A stretch of DNA of 7,589 nucleotides from Gemmatimonadales bacterium (GTDB lineage: Bacteria > Gemmatimonadota > Gemmatimonadetes > Gemmatimonadales > GWC2-71-9): assembly GCA_013816685.1 (NCBI GenBank), contig JACDDX010000072.1, positions 1-7,589 of the forward strand. Reading direction: 5' to 3'. Of the stretch, positions 1 through 6,751 are shown piece by piece. The notes beneath the pieces were generated by a model. The model worked only from the letters and a program-made list of their open reading frames with translations, had not been told where the DNA came from and made no database searches. The position numbers and the translations under genes were made by a program. Position 1 is the first letter of the stretch; every line of letters begins with the position of its first letter.

Positions 1-2
1 GC

Positions 3-662
3 CGGCGGGTGGGCGCGCGCGGCCAGATCGCGGCCATGCCGGCGGATACGGCGGGCGCGCCCGATCTGCCCGTCACCCTTGCGGACGCGGTCCGCAGCGC
101 GCTCGACCAGGGTCCACAATATCGAGCGGCCCGCGCGGCCGAGCGTGCGGCCGCCGCCGAGGTGCGGGCTCGGCAGAGCGGGTATCTGCCCAGCCTGTTC
201 CTGTCGGGCAGCCATCAGCGATTCGACGTCAAATTCTTCCCCGGCGCCGCGAATGTCTCCGCTCTGACGCTGACCGTATCGGTTCCGATCTGGGACAACG
301 GGCAGCGTGAGATCGCGCTGTCGCAGTCGCGGGTGAACCGTGACGTCGCGCGTGCCGTCCGGGCTGACCTCGAGCGCGCCGCGGAGCGCGACGTGACGGA
401 AGCCTACGACGCCTATGGCACCGCGCGCGCCACCGAGGCGCTATCCACCACCGGGGTGCTCGTCGCACGAGAGAATTTCAGGGTCCAGGAGTCGCGCTAT
501 CGGAGTGGAGCCACCGACATCATCACCTTCCTCGACGCGCAGGTTCGCCTCACGCAGGCCGAAGCTGACCTCGTACAGGCCCGTTACGCCAGCCGACTGG
601 CCATCGCCGGGCTCGAGGCGATTCTCGGCCGCAGACTCTTTTCCAACAAGGGTGCATCGTGA
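3..662 (+). CDS. TolC-family outer membrane efflux protein, C-terminal half (5' end outside window)
   Basis: The frame is open to the left edge, so this is the end of a longer gene; the GTG at position 9 is probably internal. The visible ~217 residues look like the second of the two repeats in TolC/OEP proteins. There is an LADAVRSAL helix start, then an Ala/Arg-rich helix leading to the turn motif GYLPSLFLSG. A beta strand follows (LTLTVSVPIWDNGQ, matching the usual 'PLFDGG' turn), then a long coiled-coil pair with the RYRSGATDIITFLDAQ motif, ending in LEAILGR. Family members form the trimeric outer-membrane channel of tripartite efflux pumps or type I secretion systems. The stop overlaps the adaptor gene's start by 4 bp (GTGA), which supports co-translation and joint function. 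The family call is firm; the substrate cannot be read from the sequence. Confidence 0.9.
   Translation, partial: RRVGARGQIAAMPADTAGAPDLPVTLADAVRSALDQGPQYRAARAAERAAAAEVRARQSGYLPSLFLSGSHQRFDVKFFPGAANVSALTLTVSVPIWDNGQREIALSQSRVNRDVARAVRADLERAAERDVTEAYDAYGTARATEALSTTGVLVARENFRVQESRYRSGATDIITFLDAQVRLTQAEADLVQARYASRLAIAGLEAILGRRLFSNKGAS
648..652 (+). promoter_or_regulatory. Ribosome binding site of the adaptor gene
   Basis: AAGGG lies 6 bases before the GTG at 659, inside the end of the TolC-family gene. It supports this GTG as the true start. The nearby ATG at 672 is in a different frame. Confidence 0.55.
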
Positions 663-1765
663 GACCGTCCCATGCTCTCCTGCCGCCCCTGGGGTGTGTG
701 CTCCTGGTGCTGGCGATCGGCGGCTGCGACAAGGCCGCGTCCGAAGGCAAGCCGGGCGCGCCAGGCGCCGTCGGCGGGTCGGCGCCCGCGTCGCCACCGA
801 TGCCGGTGGAGGTGGCGGTCGCCCGTGCCGACACGGTCGAGGACGCGATCCTCGCCACGGGCCAGATCGAAGCGGTCCAATCCATCGAGGTCCGCCCCGC
901 CATCGAGGGACGCATCGTCGAGATCCTGGCTCGTGAAGGCCGTGAGGTCACGAAAGGAACCCCGTTGTTCCGCATCGACGACGCCGAGCTGCGGGCCGAG
1001 GTCGCGCGTGCGGAAGCGGATCGCGATCTCGCGCGGCAGTCCCTGTCGCGCACCCGCGATCTTCTGGCGCAGGAAGCGTCGTCGCGCGCCGAGCTGGAAC
1101 GGGCGGAGGCAACCTCGCGCGGCAGCGCGGCACAGGTCGATCTGCTCAACGTCCGCCTCGGCCGGACGGTGATCCGGGCGCCCTTCAGCGGTGTCGTGGG
1201 CCAGCGCACAGTGAGCCTCGGCGACTACGTCACCACCAGCTCGAAGCTCGCGACGCTGCAGACCGTCTCGCCGCAGCGGGCGGCGTTTCAGGTGCCCGAG
1301 CGCTACGCCGATCAGCTCAAGCGAGGCCAGCGGGTCACCTTCCAGGTGGCCGCGCTGCCGGGCCTACAATTCAGCGGTGTGGTGGACTTCGTGGATCCGG
1401 TCGTTCAGCTTCCGGGACGAACGATCACCGTCAAGGCCCAGGTGCCGAACCGCGGGCGGGAGCTGCAACCGGGCATGTTCATCGAGGCGCGTCTGGCGAC
1501 CGCGGTCCGGCCGCGGGCGATCGTGATTCCCGAAGATGCGGTGCTGCCGTTACAGGGATCATCCTTCGTCTGGGTTACCGTTGGCGGGAAGGCGATCCGG
1601 CGGCAGGTCACACTGGGCGTCCGCAGCCCGGGATTCGTGGAGGTCATTGAAGGCGTGACGGCAGGAGAGCAGGTGGTGGTCGGCGGCCAGGAGCGTCTTG
1701 GCGAAGGCGCGCCGGTGAGCGCCAAGGTGGTCGAGCGGACGCCGCGGGCTGCACGCGAGCGTTAG
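659..1765 (+). CDS. Efflux RND-type periplasmic adaptor subunit (membrane fusion protein), lipoprotein
   Basis: This 368-residue protein of the HlyD/AcrA adaptor family bridges an inner-membrane pump and the TolC-type channel. The GTG start gives a lipoprotein signal peptide: hydrophobic residues 8-20 and lipobox IGGC with Cys23. Asp24 follows the Cys, as in AcrA; in E. coli Asp at +2 retains lipoproteins at the inner membrane. A Gly/Ala/Pro-rich linker (about 28-52) follows. Next come a first lipoyl half (about 65-105, IEVRPAIEGRIVEI), an alpha-helical hairpin (about 110-165), and the second lipoyl half (RTVIRAPFSGVVGQRTVSLGD). A beta-barrel domain and a membrane-proximal domain (AIVIPEDAVLPLQGSSFVWV) complete it. 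Length and order are normal for the family. The gene overlaps the TolC-family stop by 4 bp. No pump gene follows, so whether the partner is an RND or ABC transporter is undecided; the domain layout favours RND. Confidence 0.92.
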   Translation: MRPSHALLPPLGCVLLVLAIGGCDKAASEGKPGAPGAVGGSAPASPPMPVEVAVARADTVEDAILATGQIEAVQSIEVRPAIEGRIVEILAREGREVTKGTPLFRIDDAELRAEVARAEADRDLARQSLSRTRDLLAQEASSRAELERAEATSRGSAAQVDLLNVRLGRTVIRAPFSGVVGQRTVSLGDYVTTSSKLATLQTVSPQRAAFQVPERYADQLKRGQRVTFQVAALPGLQFSGVVDFVDPVVQLPGRTITVKAQVPNRGRELQPGMFIEARLATAVRPRAIVIPEDAVLPLQGSSFVWVTVGGKAIRRQVTLGVRSPGFVEVIEGVTAGEQVVVGGQERLGEGAPVSAKVVERTPRAARER

Positions 1766-1782
1766 TCGCCCGTGATCGTCGC

Positions 1783-3477
1783 GTGACAGGCGCGCGGCGG
1801 GCGGCCGCGAGTGTGGCCGCGAGTATGGCCGCCGCCTTCGTGTTGCTGGCGAGCGACGCCGCACGCGCGCCGGCGCAGGACGCACCGCTACCGCGTTTCC
1901 GACTTCGGGAGATCGTCGCCGGGCGCGGTACCAACGTGCTTCGCATTCCGGGGCCGTGGTACCGCGCATCGCAGTCGGACCGGAACGCTGTGGCGCGATA
2001 CGCTCGACTCTCCGCCCGCGCCGGCCTCACCCCCCTCAGCGGCACAGCCCTCCCGGCCGACGGGCCGCTCCGCGTCCTCGGTCTCGCACACCGCGCGGAG
2101 GTTGTCGCTGCCGCCCGGCGGACGCTGATCTCGATTCGCGCGTCGTGCGACGACTCGACTCGCATCAGGCTGGACCGGATCTTTCGCGTTCGCGGTGCGT
2201 GGATCGTGGATCTCCACGATGCCGCGCTTGCGCGGGCACGTGTGCGCGCGCCGTCGTTACGGTGGAACGACGCCCGGGCTGCGCTGACCGCGTCCGGCTG
2301 GCTCGCGCCCGGCGCCCGTGATACCAGCGATACCTCCGCCGCGATCCCGCGCGCCCTCTATAGGATCCTCGTCCTCGCCGCCAGCGATTCGGCCGGATTC
2401 GCCGGTGCCCGTGCTGGACTGTGGCGCGCCGACTCCGTCTCGGCCATCGCCACGCTGGCGCTGCTCGACGCCTACGGGCAGTCCGCCTCATGGTATGCCG
2501 AGGCGATCGATTTCCTGCTCACCGCGGCCTATCTGCCCGGACCTGGCCCCCGCTCGCTGGCGGGCAGAGTCGCGGCTCTCTGGCGGCACGACCAGGAAGC
2601 CGGCGACTCGACCGCGAACGGGGCCCTGCTGCCGGCGATCAGGCTGCAGTTGTTCGGCTACCCCCAGGCTGTTCCGCGTTACGGTGTGCCGCCGGCGCTG
2701 TTCGCGCAGCTCGTGCGGGCGGAAGACGCGGAAGGACGGGCGTGGCTGCTGCGAGCCGGTCCCGGCGGACTGCTGCGGATGCTGCACCAACTACCGGAAT
2801 TGGAAGCCGGACCGTTCGTGCTGGAGACGGGCCGGGAGACCTTCCGCTTGACCAGCGTAGCGCGGCAGGCGCGCGAGAGTCTGAATGGATTCCTCGAACC
2901 GGCCGATGCGATCGCGCTCGATCCCGGCAGCCTTCCGCTGCTGGCCGTGGCTTCGGTACTGCACGAGTGGCAGCACCTGATCTTCGAGCGGCGACGGCTC
3001 ACTCTCGTGGCCTCCGCGGCCGATTCGACGGCGCCGTTCGTCTCGATCCCAGTCACCGATCCCTATCTTGCCGAAGGGCTCGCGGAGTGGCGGACAGCGC
3101 AGGTGCTCGCTCCGCTGCTCGACCGCTGGCCGTTGCTCGGGGTGGGCGAAGCGGAGAAACGGGTCCGGCTCGCCCGGGGCAACCCGGACGACCAGCACGT
3201 GCTTGGCTACGCCATGATCCGCGCGCTCGCATCAGCCCTGGGCGACGACCGGCGCGTGGTGCCCGCGCTGCTGCAGGCTCCGTCCCGGCCCGACTCCATC
3301 GCGCAGCGGCCGGAGCTCGTCACCGCGTGGCGCGCCGAGCGCAATACGCCCGACCGCCTGATCGCGGCGCCCAGCCGCCGATTCCTGGTGCCGCAGGTCA
3401 TTTTCTCGGTGGAGGACGGCGTGCCCGAGGTGTTCGAACATCGTGTGCTGTCGCCCGGTGACGCCGGCCCTCCATGA
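1783..3477 (+). CDS. Exported gluzincin-like zinc metallopeptidase of unassigned family
   Basis: I do not recognise the family of this 564-residue protein. The GTG start gives a plausible Sec signal peptide: Arg5-Arg6, an Ala-rich core of about residues 7-23, and an AxA site at 27-29. The central part is Ala/Leu/Arg-rich and probably helical. A zinc-peptidase signature follows: His394-Glu-Trp-Gln-His398 in LHEWQHLIFE, then YLAEGLAEW with Glu431, 33 residues after the second His. This is the gluzincin layout, where the two His and the downstream Glu bind zinc and Glu395 is the catalytic base; the AEGLAEW box resembles the 'NEGLAEY' box of MA-clan enzymes. The role is probably periplasmic or extracellular proteolysis; the substrate is unknown. 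The gene lies 17 bp after the adaptor gene and overlaps the next start by 4 bp (ATGA). No clear Shine-Dalgarno precedes the start. An in-frame ATG at 1825 would shorten the signal peptide and is less likely. An inactive relative is possible but both zinc motifs look intact. Confidence 0.75.
   Translation: MTGARRAAASVAASMAAAFVLLASDAARAPAQDAPLPRFRLREIVAGRGTNVLRIPGPWYRASQSDRNAVARYARLSARAGLTPLSGTALPADGPLRVLGLAHRAEVVAAARRTLISIRASCDDSTRIRLDRIFRVRGAWIVDLHDAALARARVRAPSLRWNDARAALTASGWLAPGARDTSDTSAAIPRALYRILVLAASDSAGFAGARAGLWRADSVSAIATLALLDAYGQSASWYAEAIDFLLTAAYLPGPGPRSLAGRVAALWRHDQEAGDSTANGALLPAIRLQLFGYPQAVPRYGVPPALFAQLVRAEDAEGRAWLLRAGPGGLLRMLHQLPELEAGPFVLETGRETFRLTSVARQARESLNGFLEPADAIALDPGSLPLLAVASVLHEWQHLIFERRRLTLVASAADSTAPFVSIPVTDPYLAEGLAEWRTAQVLAPLLDRWPLLGVGEAEKRVRLARGNPDDQHVLGYAMIRALASALGDDRRVVPALLQAPSRPDSIAQRPELVTAWRAERNTPDRLIAAPSRRFLVPQVIFSVEDGVPEVFEHRVLSPGDAGPP
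1803..1826 (+). repeat. 12-bp tandem repeat, two copies, within a signal-peptide region
   Basis: Two near-identical 12-base units (GGCCGCGAGTGT, then GGCCGCGAGTAT) are followed by a partial third, GGCCGC. In frame they encode the repeated Ala-Ala-Ser pattern of the hydrophobic core of the peptidase signal peptide. Gain or loss of a unit would keep the frame and change the core by four residues. Confidence 0.6.
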
Positions 3478-3509
3478 TGTGGGTCCTTCTGAACGTGTGC
3501 TCCCCCAAC

Positions 3510-5093
3510 ATGCGTCGCCTGCTCACAGCGGTGGGCTCGGTCTCACTGATTGCGCACTCAGGGCTGGCGCAGTCGACCCGGCCCGAGCGAACCGGCTTCC
3601 GGGAGACCTCCTCGCTCGCCGATGTGCGTTCGTTCCTCGATTCGTTGCAGCGGCGGGGCGCGGGAATCCGGGTCGGCATCCTCGCCGCGAGTCCCGAAGG
3701 CCGCGCGGTGCCGTACGTGATCGCATCGCGGCCGCTGGTTTCGACGCCGGCCGAGGCGAAGCGGAGCGGCAAGCTGGTCGTGTGGCTGCAGGCGAACATT
3801 CACGCCGGGGAAGTGGAGGGGAAGGAAGCCGCGCAGATGCTGCTCCGGGATCTCACACTCGGGCCGCTGCGAGCTCTGCTCGACAGCCTCGTGCTCATCG
3901 TGGTGCCGATCTACAACACCGACGGAAACGAGCGACTTGGCCCCGGCCAGGTGTACCGGCCCGAGCAGAACGGGCCCGCCATCGTTGGTCGAAATCAGAA
4001 CGGGCAGTACCTCAATCTCAATCGGGACTATGTGAAAATGGAGGCCCCCGAGACCCGGGGCGCCGCCGTGCTGATCGAGCGCTGGGATCCCGATCTGTTC
4101 ATCGATCTGCACACGACCGACGGGAGCTACCACGGCTACGCGCTCACCTACGCCCCGGGCCTCAATCCCAACGCCAGCCCGTCCGGTGAGTTTGCCAGAG
4201 CCGTCCTGCTTCCCCAGGCACGTGAGCGGCTGCGTCGGCTGTACCGTACGGAGACCTTCTCCTACGGAAACTTCAGGAACCAGGAGCCGGACTCACTGGT
4301 GCTGGGCTGGGAGACCTATGACGCCCGCCCGCGTTTCGGCACCAACTGGATGGCGCTGAGGGGACGGGTCGCGGTGCTGAGCGAAGGGTACAGCCACGCC
4401 GATTTTCGGACGCGCATCACCGCAACCCGGCGCTTCGTGCGCGAGGTGCTGGGGTTGGCGGCGGCGGCAACGTCCCACATCCACGCGCTGACCGCCGCGT
4501 CGGATCGGCAGCGTCCGGACTCGGTCATCGTCCGGAGCGTGCTCGCCCCGCCGGACACGCAGGAGGTGATCGCCGAGCTCACTGGAGCAGCCGGCGCCGG
4601 TTCCGATGGCTATGCCCCGCGCCGTCGGACGGGCGTCTTCCGCCGCATCCGGATGCCGGTATACGGTCGGTTCGCCGCCGCTCGCCGTGAGGCGCGCCCG
4701 GCGGCGTACCTGGTACCGGGACGCTTGCGCTCGGTCGTGTCGCTGCTGCGGGCTCAGGGGATCGTGGTCGAACGGGTACGTACGCCTTGGCGGGGAGTGG
4801 TGGATTCGTTCACGGTGGACTCGCTGGTCGTCGAGCCGGTCTTCGAAGGGCACCGGACGGTCAGGGCCGAGGGACGGTGGCGCGCCGGCCGGCACGTGGC
4901 CGTCAGCCCGGGGACGTTTCTGATCCGCACCCGGCAGCCGCTGGGGCTGCTGGCGAGCTATCTCCTCGAGCCTGCGTCGGAGGATGGTGTCGTCACCTGG
5001 AATCTCCTCGATCGTGAGCTCGAGGTAAACTCGGCCGCGCCGATCGCCCGGGTCGCGTCCGTGGAGGGCACCGTGACCGAGATGGTCCCCTGA
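3510..5093 (+). CDS. Exported M14-family zinc carboxypeptidase
   Basis: This is a zinc carboxypeptidase-like enzyme of peptidase family M14, probably trimming peptides outside the cytoplasm. Two starts compete. ATG 3474 overlaps the upstream stop (ATGA). ATG 3510 gives a clean signal peptide, MRRLLTAVGSVSLIAHSGLAQ, and I prefer it (527 residues); neither has a clear Shine-Dalgarno. Counted from 3474, the active site is complete. HAGE supplies zinc ligands His110 and Glu113, LNLNRDY (180-186) holds the substrate-binding Asn-Arg, DLHTTDG supplies zinc ligand His213, and VLSEGYSH supplies the expected catalytic Glu304. About 235 further residues follow the catalytic core. They include QPLGLLASYLLEP and SEDGVVTWNLLD, a tail I associate with large bacterial exported M14 proteins. 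Family membership is firm; true carboxypeptidase specificity, as opposed to amidase activity, is not shown. Confidence 0.88.
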   Translation: MRRLLTAVGSVSLIAHSGLAQSTRPERTGFRETSSLADVRSFLDSLQRRGAGIRVGILAASPEGRAVPYVIASRPLVSTPAEAKRSGKLVVWLQANIHAGEVEGKEAAQMLLRDLTLGPLRALLDSLVLIVVPIYNTDGNERLGPGQVYRPEQNGPAIVGRNQNGQYLNLNRDYVKMEAPETRGAAVLIERWDPDLFIDLHTTDGSYHGYALTYAPGLNPNASPSGEFARAVLLPQARERLRRLYRTETFSYGNFRNQEPDSLVLGWETYDARPRFGTNWMALRGRVAVLSEGYSHADFRTRITATRRFVREVLGLAAAATSHIHALTAASDRQRPDSVIVRSVLAPPDTQEVIAELTGAAGAGSDGYAPRRRTGVFRRIRMPVYGRFAAARREARPAAYLVPGRLRSVVSLLRAQGIVVERVRTPWRGVVDSFTVDSLVVEPVFEGHRTVRAEGRWRAGRHVAVSPGTFLIRTRQPLGLLASYLLEPASEDGVVTWNLLDRELEVNSAAPIARVASVEGTVTEMVP

Positions 5094-5132
5094 TGCTCAT
5101 TACATTCCGCGCTCGCCAGCTGACACGCTCCG

Positions 5133-5138
5133 AGAGGA
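5133..5138 (+). promoter_or_regulatory. Ribosome binding site of lepB
   Basis: AGAGGA lies 10 bases before the ATG at 5149, in the 55-bp gap after the M14 gene. The spacing is slightly long but usable. I see no terminator or convincing promoter in the gap, so lepB is probably co-transcribed with the peptidase genes. Confidence 0.5.
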
Positions 5139-5148
5139 AACCAGTCCG

Positions 5149-5871
5149 ATGACCGCCACGATCGCCAATCGCCCCCGGACCTTTGTCACCTGGCTCTGGG
5201 AGTGGGCCAAATCGATCCTCGTGGCGCTGGTCGTCTGGTTCCTGCTCCGCACCTTTCTGGTGGAAGCGTTCCGCATCCCGTCCGGCAGCATGGAAAACAC
5301 GCTGCTCATCGGTGACTTCCTGTTCGTCAACAAGGCGCTGTACGGAGCGGAAGTTCCATTGATTCACACCAGGTTGCCTGCCGTGCGGGAGCCGCGCCGC
5401 AACGATATCCTGGTATTCGATTCGGTCGAGGAGGAAGGGCTCAAGGTCGTGAAGCGGCTGATCGGGCTTCCGGGCGATACCCTCTCGATGGAGAACGGGG
5501 AGCTGTATCGGAATAAGCGGCGGGTGGACGAGCCGTACGCTGTCCACGCCGACCCGACGCGTTCGGAGGAGGCGATTCAGCGCGCCAAAATGCGCGACTG
5601 GCAGATCGCGCACTTCGTCGGTCGTGATTCGGCCGGCTACCAGCCCGATCTCCAGAACTGGGGCCCGATCGTCGTGCCCCCCGATTCGTTCTTCATGATG
5701 GGCGACAACCGAGACAGCTCCTACGACGGCCGGTACTGGGGGTTCCTGCCTCGCGTGAATGTGCGCGGGCGTCCGTTGGTGGTCTATTTCAGCTATGATG
5801 CGACGAGTTGGCGGGCGCTGCCGTTTCTCACGGCGGTACGGTGGGGGCGGATCTTCACCCGACCCCGGTAG
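5149..5871 (+). CDS. lepB: Signal peptidase I
   Basis: This type I signal peptidase (family S26) is membrane anchored and removes Sec and Tat signal peptides on the outer face of the inner membrane. The 240 residues start with a short cytoplasmic segment and a single membrane helix at about 17-38 (WEWAKSILVALVVWFLLRTF). The conserved boxes are all present. IPSGSMENTLLIGDFLFVNK carries the catalytic Ser47 just before Met48, VVKRLIGLPGD carries the general base Lys102, and GDNRDSSYDGRYWG lies at 185-198. It has one membrane anchor, unlike the E. coli enzyme with two. It sits last in the run of five + strand genes, directly after two genes whose products need signal-peptide removal. This may be functional grouping or simple operon packing. 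Confidence 0.96.
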   Translation: MTATIANRPRTFVTWLWEWAKSILVALVVWFLLRTFLVEAFRIPSGSMENTLLIGDFLFVNKALYGAEVPLIHTRLPAVREPRRNDILVFDSVEEEGLKVVKRLIGLPGDTLSMENGELYRNKRRVDEPYAVHADPTRSEEAIQRAKMRDWQIAHFVGRDSAGYQPDLQNWGPIVVPPDSFFMMGDNRDSSYDGRYWGFLPRVNVRGRPLVVYFSYDATSWRALPFLTAVRWGRIFTRPR

Positions 5872-5883
5872 CTGGGCGCTGCC
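5867..5883 (+). terminator. Possible weak terminator hairpin at the lepB end
   Basis: GGTAGC and GCTGCC form a 6-bp stem (one G-U pair) around the loop TGGGC, followed by TTAACTTT rather than a clean T-run. The stem covers the lepB stop and abuts the convergent gene's stop at 5884. The stem is seen; its terminator activity is inferred and weak. Confidence 0.3.
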
Positions 5884-6174
5884 TTAACTTTCGAAGGAAG
5901 GGCGAGGGGCTTCGGGAAGCGACGATCGATTGAGATTTCGGGGAATGTAGGTCGCCGTGCGACTGCACGCGTTGCAGTGGAGCGTTACCCGGCCGCCGGG
6001 CGCATCCTCGGATTCACGAGCAGGGACGCGCTCGACCGCCTCGGCGCCGCACGATGGACACACCAACGGCTTCTGGTCCCGGTCCGCTGCGATCAGGACG
6101 AGTGCTTCAGGCGCACGATATTCCTTGATGCCCCGACGTCCCACAGTCGGCCCTTCCGGGGGGTGTGAAGGCAC
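5884..6174 (-). CDS. Small zinc-ribbon protein of unknown function
   Basis: This 96-residue protein has two CxxC knuckles, CPSC (Cys39, Cys42) and CNAC (Cys67, Cys70). They are 24 residues apart, as expected for a zinc ribbon that binds one zinc ion through four Cys. No signal peptide or membrane segment is visible, so it is probably cytoplasmic. The N-terminal ~35 residues and the C-terminal PRNLNRSSLPEAPRPSFES tail are low in recognisable motifs. The start is GTG at 6174, because an in-frame TAA at 6184-6186 blocks any earlier start. A purine-rich stretch GGGGGAGGGT lies about 16 bases upstream, rather far for a ribosome binding site; GTG at codon 11 is an alternative start. The gene converges on lepB with a 12-bp gap and diverges from the cupredoxin gene. 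I infer protein or nucleic-acid binding only from the fold. Confidence 0.7.
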   Translation of the reverse strand: MPSHPPEGPTVGRRGIKEYRAPEALVLIAADRDQKPLVCPSCGAEAVERVPARESEDAPGGRVTLHCNACSRTATYIPRNLNRSSLPEAPRPSFES

Positions 6175-6269
6175 AGAACTGACTTAGCCCACCCTCCCCC
6201 AACTTATGAGACTTTCGCCTGACGCGCAAAGATTTTGGCCCCGCCACTCGCTGTGCCTTGAGGAGATCG
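6175..6269. promoter_or_regulatory. Divergent intergenic region (zinc-ribbon gene / cupredoxin gene)
   Basis: This 95-bp gap separates two divergently transcribed genes, so promoters for both should lie here by position. I see no convincing -35/-10 pair on either strand. AGGAG at 6261-6265 is the ribosome binding site of the cupredoxin ATG at 6270, with a short 4-base spacing. Confidence 0.4.
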
Positions 6270-6695
6270 ATGTCGACGAAATGGAAAGGGATCGCGATTG
6301 CCTCCGCCGCTGTACTGGGCCTGTCGGCGACCTTCGGGAGGGTCGAGGCGCAGCAGACCAGGGAAATCCTCATCCAGGGCGAAGGGAAGGGCGACAGCAA
6401 TCGCTTCGAGCCGGGGAGCGTAGCGGTCCGCCCTGGCGACATTCTGGTCTTTCGCGTCGTCAGCGGTGCGCCCCACAGCGTTGTGTTCGAACCGGCCGGG
6501 CTCTCCGACGCCGATCGGCGCGCTCTGAACTCGGCACTCCCGGGTCGAAGCGGCGATCTCGCCAGTCCTCCGCTCGCCGCCAGCGGAAACCGCTACCGGT
6601 TCACCGTGCCGAGGCTCTCGCCAGGACACTACCGCTACTTCTGTCTTGTACACCGAGCCTATGACGAAGGGGGAGAGATCATAGTAACCCGCTAA
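6270..6695 (+). CDS. Exported cupredoxin (plastocyanin/azurin-like) with Glu at the axial ligand position
   Basis: This small copper-protein-fold domain is probably periplasmic and could carry electrons. ATG 6270 follows AGGAG closely and gives a signal peptide (MSTKWKGIAIASAAVLGLSA, cleavage near VEA-QQ). The TTG at 6258 overlaps the ribosome binding site and is unlikely. The 141 residues show the cupredoxin pattern: FEPGSVAVRPGDILVFRVVSG, then ligand His69 in GAPHSVVF. There is a variable loop of about 75-105 and the C-terminal ligand loop YFCLVHRAYDEGGEIIV with Cys125 and His128. In plastocyanin-type loops (CxPHxxxGMxG) the axial Met lies five residues after the His. Here that residue is Glu133, preceded by Asp132 instead of Gly. 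The protein may bind copper with altered properties or serve another role. No redox partner gene is adjacent. Confidence 0.85.
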   Translation: MSTKWKGIAIASAAVLGLSATFGRVEAQQTREILIQGEGKGDSNRFEPGSVAVRPGDILVFRVVSGAPHSVVFEPAGLSDADRRALNSALPGRSGDLASPPLAASGNRYRFTVPRLSPGHYRYFCLVHRAYDEGGEIIVTR

Positions 6696-6720
6696 CTGCG
6701 GCCTTATACGACTGGACTGG

Positions 6721-6730
6721 TGTACGTACA
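6721..6730. repeat. Perfect 10-bp palindrome
   Basis: TGTACGTACA is its own reverse complement. It lies in the gap between the cupredoxin gene and the gene at 6828, close to two hairpins, and could be a dimeric regulator's site. No function is shown. Confidence 0.4.
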
Positions 6731-6732
6731 AC

Positions 6733-6748
6733 GCGCTACTACTAGCGC
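6733..6748. repeat. Inverted repeat: perfect 6-bp stem, 4-base loop
   Basis: GCGCTA and TAGCGC flank the loop CTAC. No T-run follows on the + strand (AGAGCGTGTTTCG), so it is not a standard intrinsic terminator. It lies 38 bases after the cupredoxin stop and could shape either that gene's 3' end or the next gene's leader. Confidence 0.5.
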
Positions 6749-6751
6749 AGA

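Noticed and set aside
550..1209. A 219-residue - strand frame opposite the adaptor gene.
   Set aside because: It is Arg/Ser/Ala-rich low-complexity sequence, antisense to a well-recognised adaptor protein.
2421..3461. A 346-residue + strand frame overlapping the gluzincin-like gene.
   Set aside because: Its translation is Arg/Gly/Ala-rich without motifs, and the other frame carries the signal peptide and the zinc site.
3443..4189. A 248-residue + strand frame across the M14 start region.
   Set aside because: The M14 frame holds all catalytic motifs in the same stretch; this frame is Arg-rich with no domain.
6181..6245. Possible -35/-10 elements for the divergent genes (for example TTTGCG and CATAAG on the - strand).
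   Set aside because: The match to sigma-70 boxes is poor, and promoter consensus in the likely phylum is not known to me well enough to call it.
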